From Alphaproteobacteria bacterium (GTDB lineage: Bacteria > Pseudomonadota > Alphaproteobacteria > GCA-2731375), in contig JASLMY010000081.1 of assembly GCA_030746295.1 (NCBI GenBank), forward strand, positions 1-18,793: a DNA stretch of 18,793 nt, in the 5' to 3' direction. The notes beneath the pieces are model-generated. The model searched no databases. It saw nothing but the letters and a program-made list of their open reading frames with translations, and had not been told where the DNA came from. The translations under genes and the position numbers were made by a program. Positions 7,229 through 14,316 of this stretch are shown piece after piece (position 1 is the stretch's first letter; each line of letters starts with the position of its first letter).

Positions 7229-8194
7229 ATGTCGACCCGCCCCACGGAGAACCTGCTCAAGTCGATCCGTCACGAGCGCACCATCGAGGACTACGAGGGC
7301 CGCGTGCCGCGCTGGTGCACGGGCTGCGGCAACAACGCCATCCTGACCGCCCTGCAGCGGCTCTGCCGCGATGAGGACCTGGCGCCGGAGAAGACCGTCT
7401 TCGTCTCCGGCATCGGCTGTTCCAGCCGCTTCCCCCACTATATGAACACCTACGGCTTCCATGGCCTGCACGGCCGCGCCCTGCCGATCGCCGAGGGCAT
7501 CAAGCTCGCCCGTCCCGACCTCAACGTCTTCGTCAACACCGGCGACGGCGACTGCTGCTCGATCGGCACCGCGCACTGGATCCACGCCATCCGCTACAAC
7601 ATGAACATGACCGTGCTGCTGCACGACAACCAAGTCTACGGCCTGACCAAGATGCAGGCCTCGCCGACCTCGCCGAAGGGCATGCGCAGCAACACCACAC
7701 CGCGCGGCGCTTACCTGGAGCCGCTCAACCCCCTGCCGGTGACGCTCGGCGTCACCAACGCCTCCTTCGTCGCCCAGGCCGTCGATTGGATTCCGGAGCT
7801 CTTGTACGACATCATCCACAAGGCCTACCGGCACCAGGGCTTCTCCTTCATCCGGATCCTGCAGCGCTGCCCGGAGTTCGTGCCCGAGATGTTTGATCCT
7901 TGGATGAACGATCCCGGCCGGGTCCTGCTGCTGACGCACGAGGACGGCATGGCCGTCAGCCCCGGCCTGGCGCGGGCCTACAAGCTGCAGGAACGGCACG
8001 ACCCGGCCGACCTCCACCGGGGCCGCGAGATCGCCTCGTGCACCGATCCGATACCCGTTGGCATTCTTTACTGGGATCAAACGGCGGCGCGCTACGAGGA
8101 GCTGCGCGAGATCGAGCGTTCCAGCCGGCCGCAGATGATCAGTCAGGCGCTCGACGCCGAGTTCGACAAGTTCACCGTCTGGCCCGCGGCCTGA
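7229..8194 (+). CDS. korB: 2-oxoacid:ferredoxin oxidoreductase, TPP-binding beta subunit
   Basis: This 321-residue subunit binds thiamine pyrophosphate and one [4Fe-4S] cluster. The cluster ligands are the expected four: Cys30 and Cys33 (WCTGCGN), Cys64 (GIGCSSR) and Cys214 (QRCPEF). The TPP/Mg motif begins with GDGD at residues 105-108 and continues to HDNQVYGLT at 132-140, followed by TSP. The ATG at 7229 is preceded by AGGAGAGG at 7213-7220, and the frame overlaps the upstream gene if extended, so this start is preferred. The gap to korA is 14 bases. The C-terminal third, about residues 230-321, matches the tail of KorB proteins. All catalytic features are intact, so the korAB pair should be a working enzyme. 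Substrate identity is unresolved. Confidence 0.95.
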   Translation: MSTRPTENLLKSIRHERTIEDYEGRVPRWCTGCGNNAILTALQRLCRDEDLAPEKTVFVSGIGCSSRFPHYMNTYGFHGLHGRALPIAEGIKLARPDLNVFVNTGDGDCCSIGTAHWIHAIRYNMNMTVLLHDNQVYGLTKMQASPTSPKGMRSNTTPRGAYLEPLNPLPVTLGVTNASFVAQAVDWIPELLYDIIHKAYRHQGFSFIRILQRCPEFVPEMFDPWMNDPGRVLLLTHEDGMAVSPGLARAYKLQERHDPADLHRGREIASCTDPIPVGILYWDQTAARYEELREIERSSRPQMISQALDAEFDKFTVWPAA

Positions 8195-8197
8195 AGC

Positions 8198-8204
8198 GGG
8201 GAGG
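8198..8204 (+). promoter_or_regulatory. strong ribosome binding site fixing the start of the 748-residue protein
   Basis: GGGGAGG lies four bases before the ATG at 8209, in the 14-base gap after korB. The frame stays open upstream into korB, so this site decides the start. Confidence 0.75.
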
Positions 8205-8208
8205 TGCG

Positions 8209-10455
8209 ATGCCCATGACCTCGAACCTCGCCGAGCTGGTCGCCTTTCATCTGACCGGGCAGAGGCCCGGTCACGAGGCGGGCGATATCCAGGCGATCGG
8301 CTTGCGCCCGGCGCTGCTCGCCGCCTACGGTGACCTGGCGGCGCTGCGCTACGACTATCCCGTGGTCCTGGTCGAGGATGGGGCGGGGGCCTCGGAGCTC
8401 CGCGCGCTCACGGCAATCGTCGACGGTCTGGCGAGCGAGCTGGCGCCCCAAGGTGCCGAGGGCGAGCAGACCAGGCGGCAGCTTTTGCGCCTGGAGGCCG
8501 AGATTCGTGGGCTGTCAGTGGCAGGCGCCGCCGGCAGTCTGACCGAGCTTTGGACACGGGCCCGCGATGCGCTGCTGGACGATGCCGACGATTCCGACGG
8601 CGAAGACTTGGCCGGGACCCTCGACCGGGCGGCCACGCTGCTGACCGTCGACGGCGCCGTGGTCGACTGCGGCCTGGAGGCGCCGAAGCGGCTCTTGCGC
8701 CATGCCTGGTCCCGGGCGGAGCAAGCGAAGGGCCACCGCTTCCAGGATCGCAGAGAGGCGCTCTGCCGGGCCCTTGACGACATCCTCGGCGCCGACGCCG
8801 CCAAGTCGGAGGCCGGCCGGACGCCGGACAAGCTCCGCCATGCCATGGGCACGGCCTATCAGAACGTCTTCGATTTCGAGGCCATGTCGAAGCTCCTGAA
8901 GGAGGCGTCACACGAGACGCCCCTGCCGAAGAGCCGGGAGGCGCGGATCCGCTGGGCCCTGGCGGAGCTGACGGCACAGCGCTTTTATGCCGCGGGCGAC
9001 GTGGCGGAGGCGGAACCTCCGTACGACTTCGCCTTCGAGAGCCTGGATGAGGCCCTGGCCGCCTTCCACGAGCGGCTGCCGGACGCGGTGCGCCTCTTGA
9101 AGGCGATCTCGATCGCCGAGCTGGAGGTCGAGAACCGCTACGAGGACGCGCGTCACGATCCCTACTTCGAAGGCTTCGACGAGGCCTCACTCCAAGTCGA
9201 GGACTTGGCGATGTTTCCGACCTATCTCGTCCACCTCGCCGACGGCGACGTGGTGGCGCGGGCCAAGGCCTTGGAAGCATTGGGCAGCGGCCTGCCGCTG
9301 AAAGTGGTGGTTCAGATCGACGACATCCTGGCCGAGTCGGCGGTCGAGACCGGGCAGTTCGCCTTCGGCGCCAAGAGCCTGCAGCTCGCGACCGCGGCGA
9401 TCGGGCTCCACAACGCCTTCGTGCTGCAGTCCGCCGTCTCGAATCTCTATCAGCTTCGCGAATCCATCGGCGACGGCATGCGCTATCCGGGGCCGGCCCT
9501 CTTCTCGGTCTACTCAGCTGCTGGGGCCGAGAGCGATGGCCTGCCGCCCTATCTGATGGCGGCGGCGGCGATGGAATCGCGCGCCTTCCCGGCCTTCACC
9601 TACGATCCCTCGGCCGGCGCCGACTGGGCGGCCCGCTTTCACGTCGCCGACAATCCCGAGGCGACGGCCGATTGGCCCCAGCGGACGCTCGCCTACGAGG
9701 ATGCGGATCTGCAGACGGTCAGGGAAACGGCACCCTTCACCTTCGTCGACTTCGTTGCCGCCGACCGTCGCTATCGGGCGCATTTCGCTGCCCTGCCGTT
9801 CGCTGAGACGCCCGAGGAGGCGGTGCCGGCGGGCAACTACTTGGACCGGAGCGCCGAGGCCGACGGCTCGGCCCTGCCCACCGTCACGACGGTCGACGAC
9901 GATAACCGTCTACACCGGCTGATCGTCGACGAGTCCGTCATTCGCGCGGCCAGGCGCTGCCTGGAGATGTGGCGCAGCCTGCAAGAGCTCGGCGGCATCC
10001 ACAACAGCCATGCCCGGCGGCTGCTCGAGAAAGAGCGGCAGCTCTGGGAGGCGGAGAAGGAGGCCGAGCTGGCAGCGCTCAGGGCGGAACTGGCCGCGGC
10101 GCCGCCGCAAACGACGGCGCCGGTCGCTGCGCCGACCGCCGCCCTGCCGGCAGCCGAGGCGGCGCCCGAGGTCGAGGCCGAGCCGGTGGCCGAGGAGGCA
10201 CCGTCCGCCGACGAGCTCTGGATCGAGACCGCCCGCTGCACCACTTGCAACGAGTGCACCGAGATCAACGGCGTCATCTTCGCCTATGACGACAACCGCC
10301 AGGCCTACGTCGCCGACCCGGACGGCGGCCCCTTCGCCGATATCGTCGCCGCGGCGGAGAACTGCCAGGTCTCGATCATCCATCCGGGCAAGCCCCGGAA
10401 CCCGAACGAGACCAATCTGGAAGAGCTGGTCCAGCGCGCCGCACCCTTCATCTAG
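8209..10455 (+). CDS. large PFOR-like protein with C-terminal [4Fe-4S] ferredoxin domain
   Basis: The product has 748 residues and I cannot assign a named family to all of it. Residues 1-350 are helical and charged, with no motif I recognise. Residues about 365-555 run from VVVQIDDILAES through LHNAFVLQSAVSNLYQLRE, PGPALFSVYS and TYDPSAGADW. The order recalls the end of the TPP domain of pyruvate:ferredoxin oxidoreductase (DTEVYSNTGGQ, the VYVAQVAMG region, DGPSLIIAYS, RYDP), but no GDG TPP motif is present, so this is a remote and presumably non-catalytic resemblance. Residues 605-631 look like a coiled coil and 632-668 are an Ala/Pro/Glu linker. The C-terminal domain has Cys677, 680, 683 and 719, the ligand set of a single-cluster ferredoxin. 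It is last in the nfnAB-korAB operon, 14 bases after korB, so it is probably the dedicated electron carrier and scaffold. Translation is from ATG 8209. Confidence 0.85.
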   Translation: MPMTSNLAELVAFHLTGQRPGHEAGDIQAIGLRPALLAAYGDLAALRYDYPVVLVEDGAGASELRALTAIVDGLASELAPQGAEGEQTRRQLLRLEAEIRGLSVAGAAGSLTELWTRARDALLDDADDSDGEDLAGTLDRAATLLTVDGAVVDCGLEAPKRLLRHAWSRAEQAKGHRFQDRREALCRALDDILGADAAKSEAGRTPDKLRHAMGTAYQNVFDFEAMSKLLKEASHETPLPKSREARIRWALAELTAQRFYAAGDVAEAEPPYDFAFESLDEALAAFHERLPDAVRLLKAISIAELEVENRYEDARHDPYFEGFDEASLQVEDLAMFPTYLVHLADGDVVARAKALEALGSGLPLKVVVQIDDILAESAVETGQFAFGAKSLQLATAAIGLHNAFVLQSAVSNLYQLRESIGDGMRYPGPALFSVYSAAGAESDGLPPYLMAAAAMESRAFPAFTYDPSAGADWAARFHVADNPEATADWPQRTLAYEDADLQTVRETAPFTFVDFVAADRRYRAHFAALPFAETPEEAVPAGNYLDRSAEADGSALPTVTTVDDDNRLHRLIVDESVIRAARRCLEMWRSLQELGGIHNSHARRLLEKERQLWEAEKEAELAALRAELAAAPPQTTAPVAAPTAALPAAEAAPEVEAEPVAEEAPSADELWIETARCTTCNECTEINGVIFAYDDNRQAYVADPDGGPFADIVAAAENCQVSIIHPGKPRNPNETNLEELVQRAAPFI

Positions 10456-10488
10456 GGCCACTAGGACCGGCGGGGGCGGGTCGTATTC

Positions 10489-10507
10489 AGGCCCCGCTTT
10501 AGGGCCT
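10489..10507 (+). terminator. weak hairpin after the redox operon
   Basis: AGGCCC, a seven-base loop CGCTTTA, and GGGCCT form a perfect six-base-pair stem 33 bases after the stop at 10455. No T-run follows, and it abuts the next possible start codon at 10508, so it could be an attenuating or chance structure instead of a terminator. Confidence 0.25.
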
Positions 10508-11545
10508 ATGGTTGGCGCCATGTCGCTCCGCCTTGCCTGCCCGTCTCGCTGCTTTCGCGTCCTTTCGGCGCTGATGCTCGTCGCGCTCGTCTCTGCCTGC
10601 GCTCTCACCTTTCAGTTGGGTTCGCGCTGGACCGCAGAGCACCTTCGCTACCACCCCTTGACGGACCGCATCTGGGACACCGGCGCGGGCCGTTTCGTCG
10701 AGCCGGAGGCGGTGGCACAGGCGCTGGCCCGGGCTGATTTCGTGCTGCTGGGCGAGCGCCACGACAACCCCGACCACCATCGCCTGCAGGCCCGGCTGCT
10801 CCGCCGTCTCGCCGCCCTCGGCCGGCGCCCGGCGGTCGCCTTCGAGATGCTGACGAGCGAACAGGCGGAGCCGTTGGCCCGTCACCTGGCCGCGCAGCCG
10901 GGCGATGCGGCGGGGATCGGCGAAGCGGTCGGCTGGGAGAAGAGCGGCTGGCCGCCCTGGCCGCTCTATCAGCCGATCGCCGAGGCGGCGTTGGCGGCCG
11001 AAGCGCCACTGTTGGCGGCAAGCCTGCCGCGCCGCCAGCTCCGCGCCGTCGTCAAGCAGGGTGCGGCCAGCCTGGGCGAGGCCAAGGCTCGAGCCCTGGG
11101 CCTGGAGACGGAACTGCCGGCGGCCGCGGCGACGCGCCTTCATGACGACATTGTCGCTGCCCATTGCGACCAGTTGCCGTCCTCCATGATCCGACCGATG
11201 GCGACGGCGCAGCGCGTCAAGGACGCCGAGATGGCAGCCACGCTGACGCGCGGCCTGGCGATGGCGGGCCGCACCACCGCCGTCCTCATCGCCGGCGACG
11301 GCCACATCCGCCGCGACTATGGCGTTCCCTGGCACTTGGGCCGCCTCGCGCCCGGCACGCGGACCCTGGTCGTGGCCATGCTCGAGGTCGATGAAGCCTC
11401 GACCCGAGCCGGCGACTACGCCGCCGCCTACGGCGGCGCACTGCCCTTCGATTTCGTCTGGTTCACGCCCGCGGTCGATCTGGACGATCCGTGCGAGAAA
11501 TACGCCGAGGCCTTGCGCCGGGTCAAAGCCAAGAAACGGCAATGA
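10508..11545 (+). CDS. ChaN-like haem-binding lipoprotein
   Basis: This 345-residue protein (341 if it starts at ATG 10520) has a lipoprotein signal peptide: a basic N-terminus, a hydrophobic stretch LSALMLVALVS, and the lipobox VSAC with Cys31 (Cys27 from the shorter start). The mature part begins with the ChaN hallmark FVLLGERHDNPDHHRLQ and later has AFEMLTSEQ and AVLIAGDGHIRRDYGVP. ChaN-family proteins bind haem and are linked to iron uptake, acting outside the cytoplasm attached to a membrane. AGGG lies three bases before 10508, and no good site precedes 10520, so the start is uncertain. It stands alone, 52 bases after the redox operon; no TonB receptor or haem transporter is nearby. A link to the iron-sulfur-rich operon upstream would be speculation. 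Confidence 0.88.
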   Translation: MVGAMSLRLACPSRCFRVLSALMLVALVSACALTFQLGSRWTAEHLRYHPLTDRIWDTGAGRFVEPEAVAQALARADFVLLGERHDNPDHHRLQARLLRRLAALGRRPAVAFEMLTSEQAEPLARHLAAQPGDAAGIGEAVGWEKSGWPPWPLYQPIAEAALAAEAPLLAASLPRRQLRAVVKQGAASLGEAKARALGLETELPAAAATRLHDDIVAAHCDQLPSSMIRPMATAQRVKDAEMAATLTRGLAMAGRTTAVLIAGDGHIRRDYGVPWHLGRLAPGTRTLVVAMLEVDEASTRAGDYAAAYGGALPFDFVWFTPAVDLDDPCEKYAEALRRVKAKKRQ

Positions 11546-11564
11546 GCGTCGATTCAGGCCCCAA

Positions 11565-11593
11565 TTGACGCCGCTCGCCGCCGGGCGCAAGCT
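11565..11593 (+). promoter_or_regulatory. candidate promoter for the dehydrogenase/dioxygenase pair
   Basis: TTGACG at 11565-11570 is a good -35 match. At a 17-base spacing the -10 position reads CAAGCT, which is poor. It lies in the 87-base gap before the start at 11633, the natural place for a promoter. Transcription could instead read through from the lipoprotein gene. Confidence 0.25.
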
Positions 11594-11632
11594 CTACGCC
11601 GAGCCAGACGCATGCAATGGGAGGCGAGAGAG

Positions 11633-12394
11633 ATGCGGTTCCAGGATCAGGGCGTCTTCATCACCGGCGCCGGCAGCGGGATCGGCCGCGAGACCAGCCT
11701 GCACTTCGCCGCCGAAGGCGCCAAGGTCATCGCTAGCGACGTCGATGCCGCGATGGCGGAGCGCACGGCCGAGGAGATCACCAAGAACGGTGGCACTGCG
11801 CATGCCTACGCGCTCGACGTCACCGACCCGACGGCCGTGACCGCCGCCGTCGATGAGGCGGCGAAGGCGATCGGCCGCCTCAACGTTCTCGTCAACAGCG
11901 CCGGTATCCGCGAGATCGTGCCGGTGCTCGAGCTCTCCTTCGAGGAATGGCGCCGCGTCGTCGACGTCAATCTCTCCGGCGTCTTCCTCTGCTCCCAGGC
12001 CTTCGCTCGCCATCTGACGGCGGCGCGCCGCACCGGCAGCATCGTCAACCTGGCCTCGACGCTCGGCGTCCAGGCCGCGCCCAACCGCGCCGCCTACGCG
12101 GCCACCAAGCACGGCGTTGTCGGCCTGACCAAGGAGATGGCGATGGAGCTCGGCGAGCAGGGCATCCGCGTCAACGCGGTCGGCCCCGGCGTCATCCGCA
12201 CGCCGCTGACCGAGCGCTATTTTCAGGATGCCGACTACGCCGAACTGATCCGCGGCGTCCATGCCCTCCACCGCTGGGGCGAGCCGCCGGAGATCGCCAA
12301 GGCGATCCTCTTCCTGGCCTCCGACGAGGCCAGCTTCTGCACCGGTACGACGCTTATGGTCGATGGCGGCTGGACCGCCGGCAAGAAACTTTGA
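11633..12394 (+). CDS. classical short-chain dehydrogenase/reductase
   Basis: This is a 253-residue classical SDR with every family mark: the cofactor motif TGAGSGIG at residues 11-18, SDVD after the second strand (an acidic residue favouring NAD over NADP), the NSAG variant of NNAG, catalytic Ser142, and YAATK with Tyr155 and Lys159. VNAVGPGVIRTPL and the C-terminal LMVDGGW are typical of FabG-like enzymes. The start is placed at ATG 11633 because GGGAGG at 11619-11624 sits eight bases before it; an in-frame ATG at 11612 lies upstream of that site and is less likely. It probably oxidises a secondary alcohol to a ketone with NAD+. The substrate cannot be read from sequence. A TauD/TfdA-type dioxygenase follows by 66 bases on the same strand, suggesting a shared catabolic route. 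Confidence 0.92.
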   Translation: MRFQDQGVFITGAGSGIGRETSLHFAAEGAKVIASDVDAAMAERTAEEITKNGGTAHAYALDVTDPTAVTAAVDEAAKAIGRLNVLVNSAGIREIVPVLELSFEEWRRVVDVNLSGVFLCSQAFARHLTAARRTGSIVNLASTLGVQAAPNRAAYAATKHGVVGLTKEMAMELGEQGIRVNAVGPGVIRTPLTERYFQDADYAELIRGVHALHRWGEPPEIAKAILFLASDEASFCTGTTLMVDGGWTAGKKL

Positions 12395-12460
12395 GTCGTC
12401 GGGCCGGGGCTTGCCTGGCCCGCAATCGATGGCGAAGGAAATCGGAAAGGAGATGACACC

Positions 12461-13336
12461 ATGGCGATGCCGACCAGCGATGCCGACCGACCCTTCGAGC
12501 TGCGGCCGCTGTCAGCGGCCTTGGGCGCGGAGGTCTTGGGCCTCGATTTGAACGAGGCCCTCGACGACGACTGCTTCGCCGCCATCCATCGCGCCTTCCT
12601 CGACCACCAGCTCTTGATCTTTCGCGACCAGCAACTCTCGCCGGGGGCGCAGGTCGTCTTCGCGCGCCGTTTCGGCGAAGTCCAGGTGCATCTGTTGAGC
12701 CAGTATCACGAGGGCGGTCATCCCGAGCTCTACACGCTCTCCAACCTCGACGAGAACGGCGCGCCTTCCGGCCGCCATCCCGACAAGGGTACGCTCGCCT
12801 GGCATTCCGACAACTCCTGGTCGCGCGAGGCGTCGCAGGCGACGCTGCTCTATGTCGAAGTCGCGCCCAAGAGTGGCGGCGGTACCCAATTCGCCGACAT
12901 GTACGGGGCATATGAGGCCCTGGCGGCGGATGAACGGTCCGAAGTGACCGATCTGCGCGCGGTGCACGATGTCAACTACTCCCGCAACCGCCGCCACGGT
13001 GAGGACCCGCTGACCGACGAGCAGCGCCGCGCCAAGCCGCCCGTCGACCATCCGATCGTTCGCACGCATCCCGAGACCAGGCGCAAATGCCTCTATCTCG
13101 GCGACCATGCCTCGCACATCCAGGGCTGGCCGGTGGACGAGGGCCGCGCCTTCGTCGAGGCGCTGAACGGGCGCATCGTCCGGCCCCAGCTCGTCTACGA
13201 GCACGCCTGGCGGCCGGGCGATCTCGCCGTCTGGGACAACCGCTGCTGCCTGCACAAGGCGCTGCCCTACGACACCGCCCGCGACCGGCGCGTGATCCGC
13301 CGCTGCACGGTTCTGGGCAGCGAGCCGCCCTACTGA
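12461..13336 (+). CDS. TauD/TfdA-family Fe(II)/2-oxoglutarate dioxygenase
   Basis: This 291-residue protein is a non-haem iron dioxygenase that couples 2-oxoglutarate decarboxylation to hydroxylation, often breaking C-O or C-S bonds. The N-terminal strand block ELRPLSAALGAEVLGLDL is standard for the family. The metal triad is His115 and Asp117 (WHSDNSW) with distal His265 (CLHKALPYD). The arginine cluster 276-281 (DRRVIRR) contains the residue that binds the 2-oxoglutarate carboxylate. AAGGAGATG lies just upstream of ATG 12461. The sequence has no feature that tells taurine, 2,4-D, alkyl sulfate or carnitine-type substrates apart. The SDR gene upstream could process the hydroxylated product. 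Its stop codon is 20 bases from the stop of the oppositely oriented hydrolase gene. Confidence 0.92.
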   Translation: MAMPTSDADRPFELRPLSAALGAEVLGLDLNEALDDDCFAAIHRAFLDHQLLIFRDQQLSPGAQVVFARRFGEVQVHLLSQYHEGGHPELYTLSNLDENGAPSGRHPDKGTLAWHSDNSWSREASQATLLYVEVAPKSGGGTQFADMYGAYEALAADERSEVTDLRAVHDVNYSRNRRHGEDPLTDEQRRAKPPVDHPIVRTHPETRRKCLYLGDHASHIQGWPVDEGRAFVEALNGRIVRPQLVYEHAWRPGDLAVWDNRCCLHKALPYDTARDRRVIRRCTVLGSEPPY

Positions 13337-13356
13337 AATGGCTTCGGGCCGCTCCG

Positions 13357-14238
13357 CTAGGCGTTCAGGAACTCGCCGACGAGGTCGAGGAAGGTCTCCA
13401 GCTGGTCGTGGTGCAGCCAGTGGCCCGCACCCTCGATGTTGACCACGCGGACGTTCTGGAAGTTCTCGGCGCGGCCATCCTGGGCCGGGTCGCTGGCCCA
13501 ACTCTCGGTACCGCGGAGCAGCAGCACCGGGCAGGTGATCCGCGACCAGAGCTCGCGCGTCCGGGACGGCGACAGGCCGTAGGGTGTCGACTGGCGCACG
13601 TAGTTGTCGAACTTCCAGCTATAGGTGCCGTCCTCGTTGCGGTTGACGCCGTGCACGGTCAGGTGCCGGGCCTGCTCGGGCGAGAGGTGCGGGTTGGCCT
13701 CCTGCATTCGCCGGTAGGCTTCCTCCAAGGTCGGATAGCGCTTCGGCGCCCGGCCTGAGATGGTCCTGAGCTCGTCGACCCATTCCGCCATCCGATCGGC
13801 GGTCGGCTGCTTCGCCACCTCGCCGGTGCGTTCCGGCGACAGGCCCAGGCCCTCGATCACCACCAGCTTCTCGACCTTTTCGGGATAGAGCCCGGCATAG
13901 AGCAGGCTGATCATGCCGCCCAGCGAATGGGCGACGATCGGCGTCGGCGTCAGCTCGGTCTGGTGCAGCAGTTGGGCGATGTCGTAGACGAACTCCGGCA
14001 AGTTGTAGCTGCCGCCCAGCATCCATTGGGAATCGCCATGCCCGCGCAGGTCGGGAGCGAGGATGTGATAGTCGCCCCGCATCCGTTGCGCCACCCAGTC
14101 CCAGTTGCGACAGTGGTCGCGGCCGCCGTGCACCAGCAGCAGGGGCGGCGCCCCGGCGTTGCCCCAGTCGACGTAGTGCAGGCGCAGGCGCTGCGAGAAA
14201 TAGGAATGCGAGGTCGGTCCGACGGTTTCTTCGATCAT
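13357..14238 (-). CDS. alpha/beta hydrolase
   Basis: This 293-residue alpha/beta hydrolase is the last gene of the minus-strand cluster. The oxyanion region is LLVHGGRDHCRNW. The nucleophile elbow is AHSLGG with Ser105, and the C-terminal histidine is in GAGHWLHHDQ (His273). The acid is probably in RGTESWASD. RGHGDS and PEKVEKLVVIEGLG are common in esterases, epoxide hydrolases and C-C hydrolases of this fold. The start at 14238 is preferred because GGAG lies six bases upstream; an in-frame ATG at 14250 (four residues longer) has a GGAG only two bases away. It follows the larger hydrolase gene by 78 bases, so it is probably read from the hyuAB transcript, perhaps with its own promoter. Substrate unknown. 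Confidence 0.9.
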   Translation of the reverse strand: MIEETVGPTSHSYFSQRLRLHYVDWGNAGAPPLLLVHGGRDHCRNWDWVAQRMRGDYHILAPDLRGHGDSQWMLGGSYNLPEFVYDIAQLLHQTELTPTPIVAHSLGGMISLLYAGLYPEKVEKLVVIEGLGLSPERTGEVAKQPTADRMAEWVDELRTISGRAPKRYPTLEEAYRRMQEANPHLSPEQARHLTVHGVNRNEDGTYSWKFDNYVRQSTPYGLSPSRTRELWSRITCPVLLLRGTESWASDPAQDGRAENFQNVRVVNIEGAGHWLHHDQLETFLDLVGEFLNA

Positions 14239-14316
14239 GGCGCGCTCCATAGCTCCCTGGCCCTGGTCCCGAGCCCTATCTACCCGAATTCCGCGCCGGA
14301 TGAAGCCCCCATGGGG

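Noticed and set aside
10508..11545. Idea that the haem lipoprotein is a sixth member of the redox operon
   Set aside because: A 52-base gap with a small hairpin separates them, the protein is exported, and no functional link is visible.
10485..11562. ATTCAGGCCCC occurs at 10485-10495 and 11552-11562, on either side of the lipoprotein gene
   Set aside because: Eleven bases is too short to support insertion or recombination, flanks differ, and no mobile gene lies between.
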